Shown: positions 34,598 through 41,849 of the stretch, one piece after another
Numbering within the stretch: position 1 is the first letter of the stretch
Layout of the letters: every line of letters starts with the position of its first letter
Translations under genes and position numbers: made by a program
The notes under the pieces: model-generated
What the model saw: only the letters and a program-made list of their open reading frames with translations
The model's database searches: none
Told to the model about the DNA's origin: nothing
Source of the DNA: Proteobacteria bacterium UBA4656
Lineage (GTDB): Bacteria > Pseudomonadota > Gammaproteobacteria > Xanthomonadales > Ahniellaceae
Length of the DNA stretch: 42,550 bases
NCBI GenBank assembly: GCA_002405525.1
Contig: DHLY01000102.1
Location: forward strand, 13,834 to 56,383
Reading direction: 5' to 3'

Positions 34598-35187
34598 TCG
34601 CACTGCGCGAGGTGGCGGGGCCGGAGGTGGCCCCGTGGCTCACCGAGGTCGCGCGTCTGCGGATCGCGGTGTTCCGCGAGTTTCCGTACCTGTACGATGG
34701 CGACCTCGGCTACGAGCGCGACTACCTCGCCACCTACGCGCGCTCGCCGGAGAGCCTGTTCGTGCTGGCCTTCGACGGTGAGCGGTTGGTCGGCGTGTCC
34801 ACCGCGGTGCCGCTGGTCGACGAGATCGACGCCTTCCGGGCGCCGTTCCGCGGCGCCGGCATCGACGTGCGCGAGGTGTTCTACTTCGGCGAATCGGTGC
34901 TGCTGCCGGAGTACCGTGGGCGCGGCATTGGCGGTCGCTTCTTCGACGCCCGCGAGGGCCGCGCCCGCGCGCTCAACCGGTTCCGCTGGACCGCCTTCTG
35001 CGCCGTGGTGCGCGCCGACGACGACCCGCGGCGACCCGCGGGCCACCGCGGCAACGAGACGCTGTGGACGCGGCGCGGCTATGCTCGCCGCGACGACATG
35101 CGCGCGCACCTCGAATGGAAAGAACTCGGCGCCGACAGCGCGGTGATGCACGACCTCGCCTTCTGGCTGCGCCCCTTGCCCGCGTAG
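34594..35187 (+). CDS. GNAT family N-acetyltransferase (first)
   Basis: GNAT enzymes transfer acetyl groups from acetyl-CoA to amines. The 197-residue protein has an N-terminal alpha/beta part with RIAVFREFPYLYDGD and SLFVLAFDGERLVGVSTAVPL. The CoA-binding motif YRGRGIGGRFFDAREGRA is near residue 108. The GTG at 34594 overlaps the stop of the DUF885 gene, which fixes the start. The stop TAG at 35185-35187 lies inside the first bases of a REP element. The acceptor is unknown. Confidence 0.85.
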   Translation: MIALREVAGPEVAPWLTEVARLRIAVFREFPYLYDGDLGYERDYLATYARSPESLFVLAFDGERLVGVSTAVPLVDEIDAFRAPFRGAGIDVREVFYFGESVLLPEYRGRGIGGRFFDAREGRARALNRFRWTAFCAVVRADDDPRRPAGHRGNETLWTRRGYARRDDMRAHLEWKELGADSAVMHDLAFWLRPLPA

Positions 35188-35268
35188 GAGCGCGCCCCGC
35201 GCGCGACCGCCACCTCGCGCACCGCGGCTAGACCCGGGCTTGCGGTCGCGAGCTGCGCTCGCTCCTAC
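35184..35268. repeat. inverted pair of REP-like hairpins overlapping the GNAT stop codon
   Basis: The left copy at 35184-35210 and the inverted right copy at 35242-35268 are both 27 bases. Their ends agree at GTAGGAGCG and CGCGACCGC. The left stem is GCGCGC-CCC-GCGCGC, the right is GCGAGC-TGC-GCTCGC (plus strand), so one stem pair changes from C-G to A-T while pairing is kept. The left copy contains the stop codon of the first GNAT gene. The right copy ends nine bases before the start of the second. Confidence 0.82.
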
Positions 35269-35277
35269 AATGGGTCG

Positions 35278-35790
35278 ATGAACGCCGTCGACGCCCCGAT
35301 CGTCCGCCGTCTCCACGCCGCCGATGCCGCGGCCTGGCGCGCCCTGATGCTGCTGGCGCTGCAGCGCGAACCTGACGCCTTCACCAGCGATGCGGCGGAA
35401 TCGGCCGCGCTGCCGGTGGCGTGGTGGGAACGGCGCACTGCGGACGAGGTCGTGCTCGGGGCCTTCGAGGGCGGCGAACTCGCCGGGATGGTCGCCCTGC
35501 AGCCGCAGGCGCGCCTGCGCGTGCGGCACAAGGCCACCGTGTCGGGCCTCTACGTTCGTGAACGCAGCCGCGGCGGCGGGCTGGGTGCGCGCCTGCTGGA
35601 CGCCACGATCGACGTCGCGCGCGCGCGCGACGGCCTGCGCGTGCTTCAGCTTCAGGCTTCCGCGCACAATGGTGGCGCCCTGCGCCTGTATGGGTCGCGC
35701 GGTTTCGTGGTGTTCGGCACCGAGCCGCTGGCGGTCCGCCACAGCGAGGGCTTCGTCACCAAGCTGCATCTGTGGCGGCCGCTGCCCTGA
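35278..35790 (+). CDS. GNAT family N-acetyltransferase (second)
   Basis: The 170-residue protein has the GNAT core: LGAFEGGELAGMVALQPQ, HKATVSGLYVRERSRGGGLGARLLDATID with the CoA-binding RGGGLG near residue 100, and LQLQASAHNGGALRLYGSRGFVVFG. This order is typical of the RimI-like group acting on small amines or protein N-termini. The preceding REP pair separates it from the first GNAT. The start lies nine bases after the REP right arm, with no clear Shine-Dalgarno. It converges on the PAP2 gene across a 172-base gap. The acceptor cannot be deduced. Confidence 0.86.
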   Translation: MNAVDAPIVRRLHAADAAAWRALMLLALQREPDAFTSDAAESAALPVAWWERRTADEVVLGAFEGGELAGMVALQPQARLRVRHKATVSGLYVRERSRGGGLGARLLDATIDVARARDGLRVLQLQASAHNGGALRLYGSRGFVVFGTEPLAVRHSEGFVTKLHLWRPLP

Positions 35791-35874
35791 GAAGCTGCGA
35801 AAAGACAGCCTCCCAGGCAGGTCATGGATGGCCCGCGCGCGGGTCGTGTACGCAAGGGCACGATTCGCGGGAGA

Positions 35875-35897
35875 GAGTCCGGTCCTGTGCCGGACTC
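35875..35897. terminator. bidirectional GC hairpin between convergent genes
   Basis: GAGTCCGG at 35875-35882 pairs perfectly with CCGGACTC at 35890-35897 around the seven-base loop TCCTGTG. It lies in the gap between the convergent GNAT and PAP2 genes, where a shared terminator is expected. It has no T tract on either side. Confidence 0.45.
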
Positions 35898-35962
35898 GTG
35901 ACTGGAAGAAGCCGCAGGATGTGGGTCTCTTCACAGGCTCCGAGCGGCGCGGACAGCCGCGC

Positions 35963-36481
35963 TCAGAGCAGTGCGACGAGTTCGATCGACGCCAGCGCCA
36001 GCACGCAGCCGATCACGGTCGCCGCCAGCACGTCGCTCGGGTAGTGCAGTCCGAGCACGACGCGCGACAGCGCCACTGCCACCGCGAACGGAACCAGCAT
36101 CAATGCCAGCCAGGGGAAGTACCAGCAGGCGACGAGGGTGAACGCGACCGCATGCAGGGTGTGGCCGGAGGGAAAGGAGAATTCGTCCAGCGGCGCGACC
36201 CAGGCGGTGATCGCAGTGTGGCTGGCGAAGGGACGTGGGCGCCTGGTCCAGCGCTTGAGCCTGCCGTAAAGCGCCAGCGAGACCAGCGCCACCGCCGCGA
36301 GATGCAGGCTCGCCTGCGCCCCGTCGACGCCACCGAGCAGCGGCAGCAGGCCGATCAGCGCATACCAGACGTAGCCATCTCCGAGCCTGCTCACCACGGC
36401 GAACAGGCGCTGCACCCGGCGTCGTCCGCCCCAGCGATTGAGATGAACGCACCAGTGGAGTTCGCGGGCGCGCGGCGACAT
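35963..36481 (-). CDS. PAP2-type phosphatase, membrane
   Basis: PAP2 enzymes remove phosphate from lipid phosphates such as phosphatidic acid or undecaprenyl pyrophosphate. The 172-residue protein has the full signature: KRWTRRPRP at residues 76-84, PSGHT at 104-108 and SRVVLGLHYPSD at 139-150, with the catalytic histidine H146. The rest is four or five membrane helices. Its ATG overlaps the stop of the glycosyltransferase by one base (TGATG), so the two are translationally coupled. The natural substrate is inferred only from the partner: a lipid-linked sugar or phosphatidate. Confidence 0.9.
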   Translation of the reverse strand: MSPRARELHWCVHLNRWGGRRRVQRLFAVVSRLGDGYVWYALIGLLPLLGGVDGAQASLHLAAVALVSLALYGRLKRWTRRPRPFASHTAITAWVAPLDEFSFPSGHTLHAVAFTLVACWYFPWLALMLVPFAVAVALSRVVLGLHYPSDVLAATVIGCVLALASIELVALL

Positions 36482-37614
36482 CAGGCGGCGCTCCGCCCGC
36501 GCAGGCCGTCGAGCAGGTGGGCGAGCGCATGCGCAGCGGACTCGCGGGTCAGTCCGACGACGGCGCTGCGGGCGGCGAGACCCATGCGCTTTCGAGTGGC
36601 CGTGTCGCCGGCCAGTGCGACGGCGGCGTTCACGAAGGCGGCGGCGTCGGTCTTGTCCACCGTGCGGCCATGCGCTCCGTCGACGAGGTGCTCGCGCGCC
36701 GCGCCATAGTCGAAGGCCAGCGTCGGTACGCCAGAGGCCATGGCCTCCAAGGTGACGTTGCCGAAGGTTTCGGTCAGGCTCGGGAACAGGAACAGGTCGA
36801 GACTGGCGAAATGGCGGCCGAGGTCCTCGCCGCACCGCTGGCCTGCGAAGACGTGGCCGCAATGATCGCGCTCGAGCCGCGCGCGTGCGGGGCCGTCGCC
36901 GATCCAAACCATCCGCGCCCCGGGCACCGCGGCGGCGATGGCGTCGAAGGCGCGGAGCGCGAGCCCGAGGTTCTTTTCCGGCGCGATCCGGCCGACGTGG
37001 CCCACCGCGAGACCTTCGCGGCCGACGCTCCATGCGGTACGCAGGTCGTCGTCGCGGCGCGCCGGGTCGAACAGGCAGGTGTCCACGCCGCGAGAGAGCA
37101 CGCGCACATCGTGGAAGCCGCGCGCCACCAGGTCGTCGCGCAATTCGCGGGTCGGCACCACGGTGGCCTGCGCGCGGTTGTGGAAGCCGCGCAGCCAGGC
37201 CGTGACCGCGGGCGCCAGCAGCCCTGCACCGTAGTAGGCAAGATAGTCGTCGAAGCGGGTGTGGAACCCGGTCGCGACGGGGATGCCCAGCGCGCGCGCC
37301 ACGCCTAGCGCGGACCAGCCCAGCGGGCCTTCGGTGGCGATGTAGGCCGCGTCGGGACGGCGCTGCCGCCAGGACGCGCGCAGTCGCCGGGCCGAGGGAA
37401 GTCCGAAGCGCAGCCCCGGATAACGCGGAATGCCGGCGCCCGCGACCAGGATGTCCCCGTCGCTGCCGGGCATGCCGCCCGCGTCGGGCTGGCGCGGGCG
37501 CACCACGTCGACGGCGTGGCCGAGGCGCTCGAGGTGCTCGACGAAGCCGCGCACGGTGAGCGCGACGCCGTTGATCTCGGGCGGATAGGTCTCGGTGATG
37601 ACGGCGATGCGCAT
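36481..37614 (-). CDS. GT4-family glycosyltransferase
   Basis: The 377-residue protein is a GT-B glycosyltransferase of family 4. It starts MRIAVITETYPPEINGVALTV, has VATGFHTRFDDYLAYYG and VLSRGVDTCLFDP in the first half, and GHVGRIAPEKNLGLALRAF with FPSLTETFGNVTLEAMASGVP, including the E-x7-E motif, in the second. It is closest in pattern to the MgtA/PimB-like sugar-to-lipid transferases. The PAP2 gene follows in the same operon by a one-base overlap. The donor and acceptor cannot be told; a nucleotide-sugar donor and lipid acceptor are inferred. Confidence 0.9.
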   Translation of the reverse strand: MRIAVITETYPPEINGVALTVRGFVEHLERLGHAVDVVRPRQPDAGGMPGSDGDILVAGAGIPRYPGLRFGLPSARRLRASWRQRRPDAAYIATEGPLGWSALGVARALGIPVATGFHTRFDDYLAYYGAGLLAPAVTAWLRGFHNRAQATVVPTRELRDDLVARGFHDVRVLSRGVDTCLFDPARRDDDLRTAWSVGREGLAVGHVGRIAPEKNLGLALRAFDAIAAAVPGARMVWIGDGPARARLERDHCGHVFAGQRCGEDLGRHFASLDLFLFPSLTETFGNVTLEAMASGVPTLAFDYGAAREHLVDGAHGRTVDKTDAAAFVNAAVALAGDTATRKRMGLAARSAVVGLTRESAAHALAHLLDGLRGRSAA

Positions 37615-37699
37615 GGCCCGTGCTGCCGGTGGTTCGGGGCATGTTGGGCATCGCCGGTTGCGGGGAGTTGACGCGCGGATGGCGCGTGGATGACGGCCC

Positions 37700-38581
37700 T
37701 CAGGGCAGGAAGCGCCAGTGCCAGGGCTCGTAGAGGATGCCGTGCGGGTTGTCTCGCGGGTAGCTCATGCGCAGGCGCAGGGCGGCCGCGTTGGCGGCAA
37801 GCCAGCGGAACGCAGGCGTCTGCTCGAACGAGACCTCCACCGGCGGCAGGCCCGGTGCGCCGAGGTCCACGGCGACGCCGGCGTGGTGTTCGCTGAAGCC
37901 GGGCGCGGCGTTGACCGCGAGGATGCGGTCCATTGCCTCGCCGCGCGCGCGCTTTCGCTCCAGGATGCGCGCCTGGTAAGCAGCGCTGCGGAAGCCGGAG
38001 ACCAGTTCCATCCAGACGCCGTCGCGCGCAGCCTGCATGCGCAGCGCCCGCCAGCGGTGCGCGGCGTCCGGATGCAGCCAGCACTCGCGCCCCGAAAGGT
38101 CTGTGCCCGCCAGCGCCAGCACCCGCGCTTCGGCGACGCGCGGCAGCGCGCGCGTCGTGCCGTAGTCGCCCGGGACCTCACGCAGCACCGCCGCGATCGC
38201 CGCCCGCGCTGCGGCCGGACCGGCGGCGGGCTCGCCGCCGGCGCGGAACGGCGGCCCACCGCGCCCGGTCAGCGGGGTAGCGAGCCGGCGCCGACCGAGC
38301 GTCACGCCGATGTGCAGGCGCGCGCGTGGGAAGGCGCGGGCCAGCAGCGGCGCGAGTTCGGCCAGCGCGGCGCGCAGACCCGCCCCGGCGCGTGCCGGGG
38401 CGGCGAGCTGCAGGTGAACGGCGTCGCCGACGAAGCGCCATGCGCCATTCGCAAGCGCGCCGCCGTCGATCTTGCGATGCAGGGCGATCGTGCCGGCGCG
38501 CGGCCCGCCGCGCAGGAAGGCCTCGAAGCGCGGCGCGTTGAGGCGCAGCGGGAAACGTCGGTGGTCGCGCGGAGCCGTCAT
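37700..38581 (-). CDS. VanY-like D-alanyl-D-alanine carboxypeptidase with unknown N-terminal domain
   Basis: The C-terminal domain (about residues 160-293) is an M15B peptidase that trims D-Ala from peptidoglycan. It has SGFRS at 195-199, HHAGVAVD with zinc ligands H232 and D239, and EPWHW with catalytic E285 and H288. About 120 residues precede it, with no recognised fold; the stretch has no clear signal peptide, though VanY-type enzymes act outside the cytoplasm. It lies upstream of the glycosyltransferase on the same strand, 85 bases away. The catalytic call is firm; cellular location is open. Confidence 0.85.
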   Translation of the reverse strand: MTAPRDHRRFPLRLNAPRFEAFLRGGPRAGTIALHRKIDGGALANGAWRFVGDAVHLQLAAPARAGAGLRAALAELAPLLARAFPRARLHIGVTLGRRRLATPLTGRGGPPFRAGGEPAAGPAAARAAIAAVLREVPGDYGTTRALPRVAEARVLALAGTDLSGRECWLHPDAAHRWRALRMQAARDGVWMELVSGFRSAAYQARILERKRARGEAMDRILAVNAAPGFSEHHAGVAVDLGAPGLPPVEVSFEQTPAFRWLAANAAALRLRMSYPRDNPHGILYEPWHWRFLP

Positions 38582-38604
38582 GCAGCGAGGTTATCAGCGC
38601 GCGT

Positions 38605-39960
38605 TCAGGGCGCCGAGACGCGGCCGATCCAGCCGGCGATGTGGTCGCCCACTGCGGCGTCGACCGTCCCCGCGCGCAGGTAGTCGCCCGGGCCCGGCGG
38701 GCCTTCGCCGGCGATGAACAGGTGGTTGAGCGGCGGGAACAGCACCAGTTCGGCGCGCTCGTCGCCGTCGAACGCCGCCTGCCAGCGCGCGAAGTCGGCG
38801 GCCGGCGTGACCTGGTAGTCGCGCCCGCCCTGCAGCACCAGCAGCGGCAACGTCGATTTCCGTTGCACCGCGACCGGGTCGTAGCCAGCGAGGTCGCGCC
38901 AGTAGGCCGCGGGCAGGCCGAGCAGCAGCGAGTCGCGCGGCGGGTCGGTGTCGCCGAGCGCGCGGGTCGCCGCCGCCTGGGCGTCGATCAGAGCGATCTG
39001 CGCCTGCTCGGCGTCCGACATGCCGTCCTCCAGCGCGGCGAGGTAGCGCACCTGCTCGGGCACCACGTCGACCAGCGGGCGAGCCGGGGCCGCGAGCAGC
39101 ACCACGCCCGCCAGCCCCTCGGCGCGCGCGGCGATGCGCGGCGCCATCATCGCGCCGAGGCTGTGCCCCACGAGGTAGACGCGCGCCGGATCGATCGCGC
39201 GGTCGGCCCGCAGGGCGGCGATCGCGGCCACTGCGTCGTCGACCGTCTCGAGATCGACGGTGAAGTCGCCGGCGAAGTCCTTCGGGCGGGCGAAGGTGCG
39301 CTTGTCGTAGCGCAGCGCCGCGATGCCGCGCGCGGCCAGCCCGCGCGCCAGGTCGCGGAACGGTTTGTTGGGCCCGATCGTCTCGTCGCGGTCGAGCGGG
39401 CCCGAGCCGTGCACCAGCACGACCGTCGGGAATGGACCCTCGCCGCGCGGCAGCGCCAGCGTGCCCGGCAGGCCGTCGACCTCGAAGTCGATTTCGGCGT
39501 AGGGCGCATCGGGCGGGGGTGGCGCCGCGGGCTGGGGCGCAGCGGGCACCATGCGGAAGGTGTGGATCGCCCCATCGGCATCGAATCCGATGCGTGCCTC
39601 GATCGGCATCATCGGGTACTCGATGCGAAAGGCGACCAGCGGCGTGCCGCCGACCGCGATGCCGCGCGCGGGACCGCGACGGCCCGGGCCGCCGAGCTGC
39701 TTGGGCAGGGTGTTCCAGACCTCGCCCAGCTTGTCCGGCGGCAGCGCGGCCTTGGCACGCGCATCGAACATCGCGTGCGCGTCGTCGAAGGCGCCGCGCT
39801 CCATGGATTCCATGAAACGCGTCGCACGCTCGGCCTGCTTGGCATCGAGCGGCGCCTGCGCCGCCGGTGCCATTGCCTGTCGGTATTGCGCGTACACCCA
39901 GCTGGCGGCGCCCAGCAGGGCGGCCACGATGGCGAGCGCGATCCAGGTCCACTTGCGCAT
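38605..39960 (-). CDS. alpha/beta hydrolase with DUF3887-like N-terminus
   Basis: The 451-residue protein has an N-terminal membrane anchor (residues 5-22), then a region near 40-140 that resembles DUF3887 (AERATRFMESMERGAFDDAHAMFD). The alpha/beta hydrolase domain follows, with VVLVHGSGPLDRDE (oxyanion loop) near 180, nucleophile S267 in VGHSLGA, the acid D381 in GGRDYQV and H413 in PLNHLF. The ATG at 39960 is used, with a GTG at 39972 possible. It is the last gene of the SPFH operon, 16 bases after the DUF4177 gene. An extracytoplasmic ester or peptide hydrolase is likely; the substrate is unknown. Confidence 0.87.
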   Translation of the reverse strand: MRKWTWIALAIVAALLGAASWVYAQYRQAMAPAAQAPLDAKQAERATRFMESMERGAFDDAHAMFDARAKAALPPDKLGEVWNTLPKQLGGPGRRGPARGIAVGGTPLVAFRIEYPMMPIEARIGFDADGAIHTFRMVPAAPQPAAPPPPDAPYAEIDFEVDGLPGTLALPRGEGPFPTVVLVHGSGPLDRDETIGPNKPFRDLARGLAARGIAALRYDKRTFARPKDFAGDFTVDLETVDDAVAAIAALRADRAIDPARVYLVGHSLGAMMAPRIAARAEGLAGVVLLAAPARPLVDVVPEQVRYLAALEDGMSDAEQAQIALIDAQAAATRALGDTDPPRDSLLLGLPAAYWRDLAGYDPVAVQRKSTLPLLVLQGGRDYQVTPAADFARWQAAFDGDERAELVLFPPLNHLFIAGEGPPGPGDYLRAGTVDAAVGDHIAGWIGRVSAP

Positions 39961-39976
39961 GGCTTGTCTCACGTCC

Positions 39977-40168
39977 TCAGGCAGGTCGTTTGAACACCAG
40001 GCGCAACCCGCCCATCGCGGTCGTGCCGGGCACGGTCAACACCAGTTCCCAGCCTTGCGAGCCCTGGCGGTCGAGTTCGGACTGCAGGTCGGCGGTGGGG
40101 ATGATGGCTTTCCACATGCTGTTGGGCTTGATCTCGACGACGTGGTAGCGCCAGCGGTCGGATGGCAT
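39977..40168 (-). CDS. DUF4177 family small protein
   Basis: The 63-residue protein matches DUF4177: RWRYHVVEIKP at the start, LQSELDRQGSQGWELVLTVPG in the middle (the GWEL hallmark) and GGLRLVFKRP at the end. The family is thought to be a small beta-alpha protein of unknown role. It lies four bases after the ribbon-helix-helix gene and 16 bases before the hydrolase gene, inside the SPFH operon. It carries no signal peptide, so it should be cytoplasmic. Confidence 0.8.
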   Translation of the reverse strand: MPSDRWRYHVVEIKPNSMWKAIIPTADLQSELDRQGSQGWELVLTVPGTTAMGGLRLVFKRPA

Positions 40169-40172
40169 GGGG

Positions 40173-40382
40173 TCAATCTCCGGGTTGGGTCGGGTCTTCG
40201 GGAGGCGCGCCGCGCTCGTCGGCGGGCGGTGGCTTCGGCAGCCGCCCGGCGCGCCGCAGCGCGTCGCGCAGCACGTATTCGATCTGTGCGTTCATGCTGC
40301 GCAGTTCGTCGTCCGCCCAGCGCTGCACGGCGTCGATCACCGCGACGCTGATCCGCAGCGGATAGGCCTTCTTCTCGCCCAT
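40173..40382 (-). CDS. Arc-type ribbon-helix-helix DNA-binding protein
   Basis: The 69-residue protein has the Arc/MetJ pattern: AYPLRISVAVIDAVQRWADD supplies the beta strand YPLRISV and helix A, and SMNAQIEYVLRDALRRAGR supplies helix B, followed by a Pro-rich tail. Such dimers insert the beta ribbon into the DNA major groove. The obvious target is the GATATC-N5-GATATC palindrome at 41639-41655, at the start of its own operon. It lies four bases after the small membrane protein gene. An antitoxin role was considered and rejected, as no toxin is adjacent. Confidence 0.82.
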   Translation of the reverse strand: MGEKKAYPLRISVAVIDAVQRWADDELRSMNAQIEYVLRDALRRAGRLPKPPPADERGAPPEDPTQPGD

Positions 40383-40386
40383 GGCC

Positions 40387-40728
40387 TCAGCGCCGGTACA
40401 GGCCTTGCAGCCGCTGGTGCATCGCGAACAGGCTTCCCACCACCGGCACGCAGACCGCGATCGTGACGATCCACTCCTGCCGGACCGGCGCGGTCGCGGC
40501 GACCAGGAACACACCGAGCAACAGGTGCGCCGCCCCGATCGCCGCCACCGACTGGCCGACGATGGCCGCCACGCGCGGGTGGTCGCGTGGGTCGATGCGC
40601 GAGAAGTCCACGCCGTTGATGAGGCGCGTGCTGCCCGAGCGCGTGAGCCAGGCGCCGAGCGCAAGCAGCCCCATCGCGCTCGCCACGAGCACCCAGCCGC
40701 CCATGCGCTGCTCCACGAGCGCGTCCAT
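40387..40728 (-). CDS. small three-helix membrane protein (DUF3784-like)
   Basis: The 113-residue protein has three hydrophobic segments: GGWVLVASAMGLLALGAWL near residue 11, VAAIGAAHLLLGVFLVAA near 62, and EWIVTIAVCVPVVGSLFAM near 85. The loop between the first two reads STRLINGVDFSRIDPRDHPR and should face the cytoplasm or periplasm. It resembles DUF3784/SdpI-type small membrane proteins in outline, not closely. It begins one base after the SPFH gene stop, so it is translationally linked to it. A partner for the SPFH protein is inferred from position. Confidence 0.72.
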   Translation of the reverse strand: MDALVEQRMGGWVLVASAMGLLALGAWLTRSGSTRLINGVDFSRIDPRDHPRVAAIVGQSVAAIGAAHLLLGVFLVAATAPVRQEWIVTIAVCVPVVGSLFAMHQRLQGLYRR

Positions 40729-40729
40729 C

Positions 40730-41599
40730 TCAGCCGTACAGCGTGCCGGTGTTGACGATCGGTTGCGTGCCGCGCTCGCCGCACAGCACGACCAGCAGGT
40801 TCGACACCATCGCCGCCTTGCGCTCGTCGTCGAGGCTGATCTTGCCCTCGCGCTCGAGATGCTCGAGCGCCATGTGCACCATGCTCACCGCGCCCTCGAC
40901 GATCTTGGTGCGCGCGGCGACGATCGCGCTGGCCTGCTGGCGCTGCAGCATCGCCTGCGCGATCTCCTGCGCGTAGGCGAGGTGGCTGATGCGCGCCTCG
41001 ATCACGGTCACGCCGGCCTCGCCGAGGCGCTCCTGGATCTCGCGCTGCAGGTGGGCGTTGATCTCCTTCGAGTGGCTGCGCAGCGATACGGTGTGCTCGT
41101 CCTGCAGGTCGTAAGGGTAGGACGTCGCCATCTGGCGCAGCGCGGCTTCCGACTGCACGTGGACGAAGTTCTCGTAGTCGTCGACCTTGAACACGGCCTC
41201 GGCGGTGTCGTGCACCTGCCAGACGACGATCGCGCCGATCTCGATCGGCGAGCCTTCGAGGTCGTTGACCTTCAGCTTGCCGCTTTCGAAGTTGCGCACG
41301 CGCAGGCTGATCGGCTTCTTGGAGTAGAACGGGTTGGCCCAGCGCAGGCCTTCCTCGCGGCTGGTGCCGACGTAGCGGCCGAACAGCTGCAGCACCACGC
41401 CGGTGTTCGGCTGCACCATGAAGAAGCCGAACAGCAGGAAGAACAGCACCACGCTGCCCAGCACGTTGGCGATCAGCGGCGCGACGCCGGCGCCGTTCTG
41501 CGCCAGCCACACGTAGGCGTAGATGTTGGTCGCGCTCAGGGCCAGCAGGGCGATCAGCACCGGGATGCCGGACAGGGTGGAGGTCTTGGACTCTTGCAT
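40730..41599 (-). CDS. SPFH/band 7 domain membrane protein
   Basis: The 289-residue protein has two hydrophobic helices at the N-terminus (about residues 11-31 and 43-63), then the SPFH domain. Its landmarks are GVVLQLFGRYVGTSREEGLRWANPF, ESGKLKVNDLEGSPIEIGAIVVWQV, FVHVQSEAALRQMATSYPYD and the helical EINAHLQREIQERLGEAGVTVIEARIS. This is the stomatin/prohibitin-like layout of membrane scaffold proteins that form oligomeric microdomains. The ATG at 41599 has GGAGA six bases upstream. It is the first gene of a five-gene operon with gaps of 1, 4, 4 and 16 bases. Confidence 0.92.
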   Translation of the reverse strand: MQESKTSTLSGIPVLIALLALSATNIYAYVWLAQNGAGVAPLIANVLGSVVLFFLLFGFFMVQPNTGVVLQLFGRYVGTSREEGLRWANPFYSKKPISLRVRNFESGKLKVNDLEGSPIEIGAIVVWQVHDTAEAVFKVDDYENFVHVQSEAALRQMATSYPYDLQDEHTVSLRSHSKEINAHLQREIQERLGEAGVTVIEARISHLAYAQEIAQAMLQRQQASAIVAARTKIVEGAVSMVHMALEHLEREGKISLDDERKAAMVSNLLVVLCGERGTQPIVNTGTLYG

Positions 41600-41636
41600 G
41601 GGCTTTCTCCGCGCCGCGCCGTCGCGGCTTCGAAGA

Positions 41637-41664
41637 ACGATATCAGAAAGATATCAATCTGCAA
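41637..41664 (-). promoter_or_regulatory. candidate promoter of the SPFH operon
   Basis: On the minus strand TTGCAG (41659-41664) and TATCGT (41637-41642) are 16 bases apart. The palindrome at 41639-41655 covers the spacer and part of the -10 box. It lies 38 bases before the SPFH ATG. The -10 match is imperfect. Confidence 0.45.
41639..41655. promoter_or_regulatory. candidate operator: GATATC-N5-GATATC
   Basis: GATATCAGAAAGATATC is a palindrome with six-base arms and an AGAAA spacer. The two GATATCA units also form a direct repeat of period 11, one helical turn, as ribbon-helix-helix dimers prefer. It is one of few AT-rich spots in a GC-rich window and overlaps the predicted promoter, so repression by the operon's own ribbon-helix-helix protein is the natural reading (inference). 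Confidence 0.55.
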
Positions 41665-41849
41665 GACTGAAAGTCACGGCCACCATGGCGTCAGCGCCAA
41701 CTCACTGAAAAAAAAGATTTTCTGGCCGGAGGGCGGTGGCTGGGTGAGAGTCACCTCGGGGCTCTTCGGGCGGGTCGGGTACCCCGTGGAGCCCGACGAG
41801 GTCCGCGGCGAGCCCCGCTGCGCGCCGCGCAGGGCGCGCTTGCCGCGGT

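Noticed and set aside
40173..40382. Antitoxin of a toxin-antitoxin pair
   Set aside because: The neighbours are a DUF4177 protein and a membrane protein, neither resembling a known toxin; an operon regulator fits better.
41708..41721. A8/T4 tract as intrinsic terminator of the beta-propeller gene
   Set aside because: No GC stem directly precedes the T run on the minus strand.
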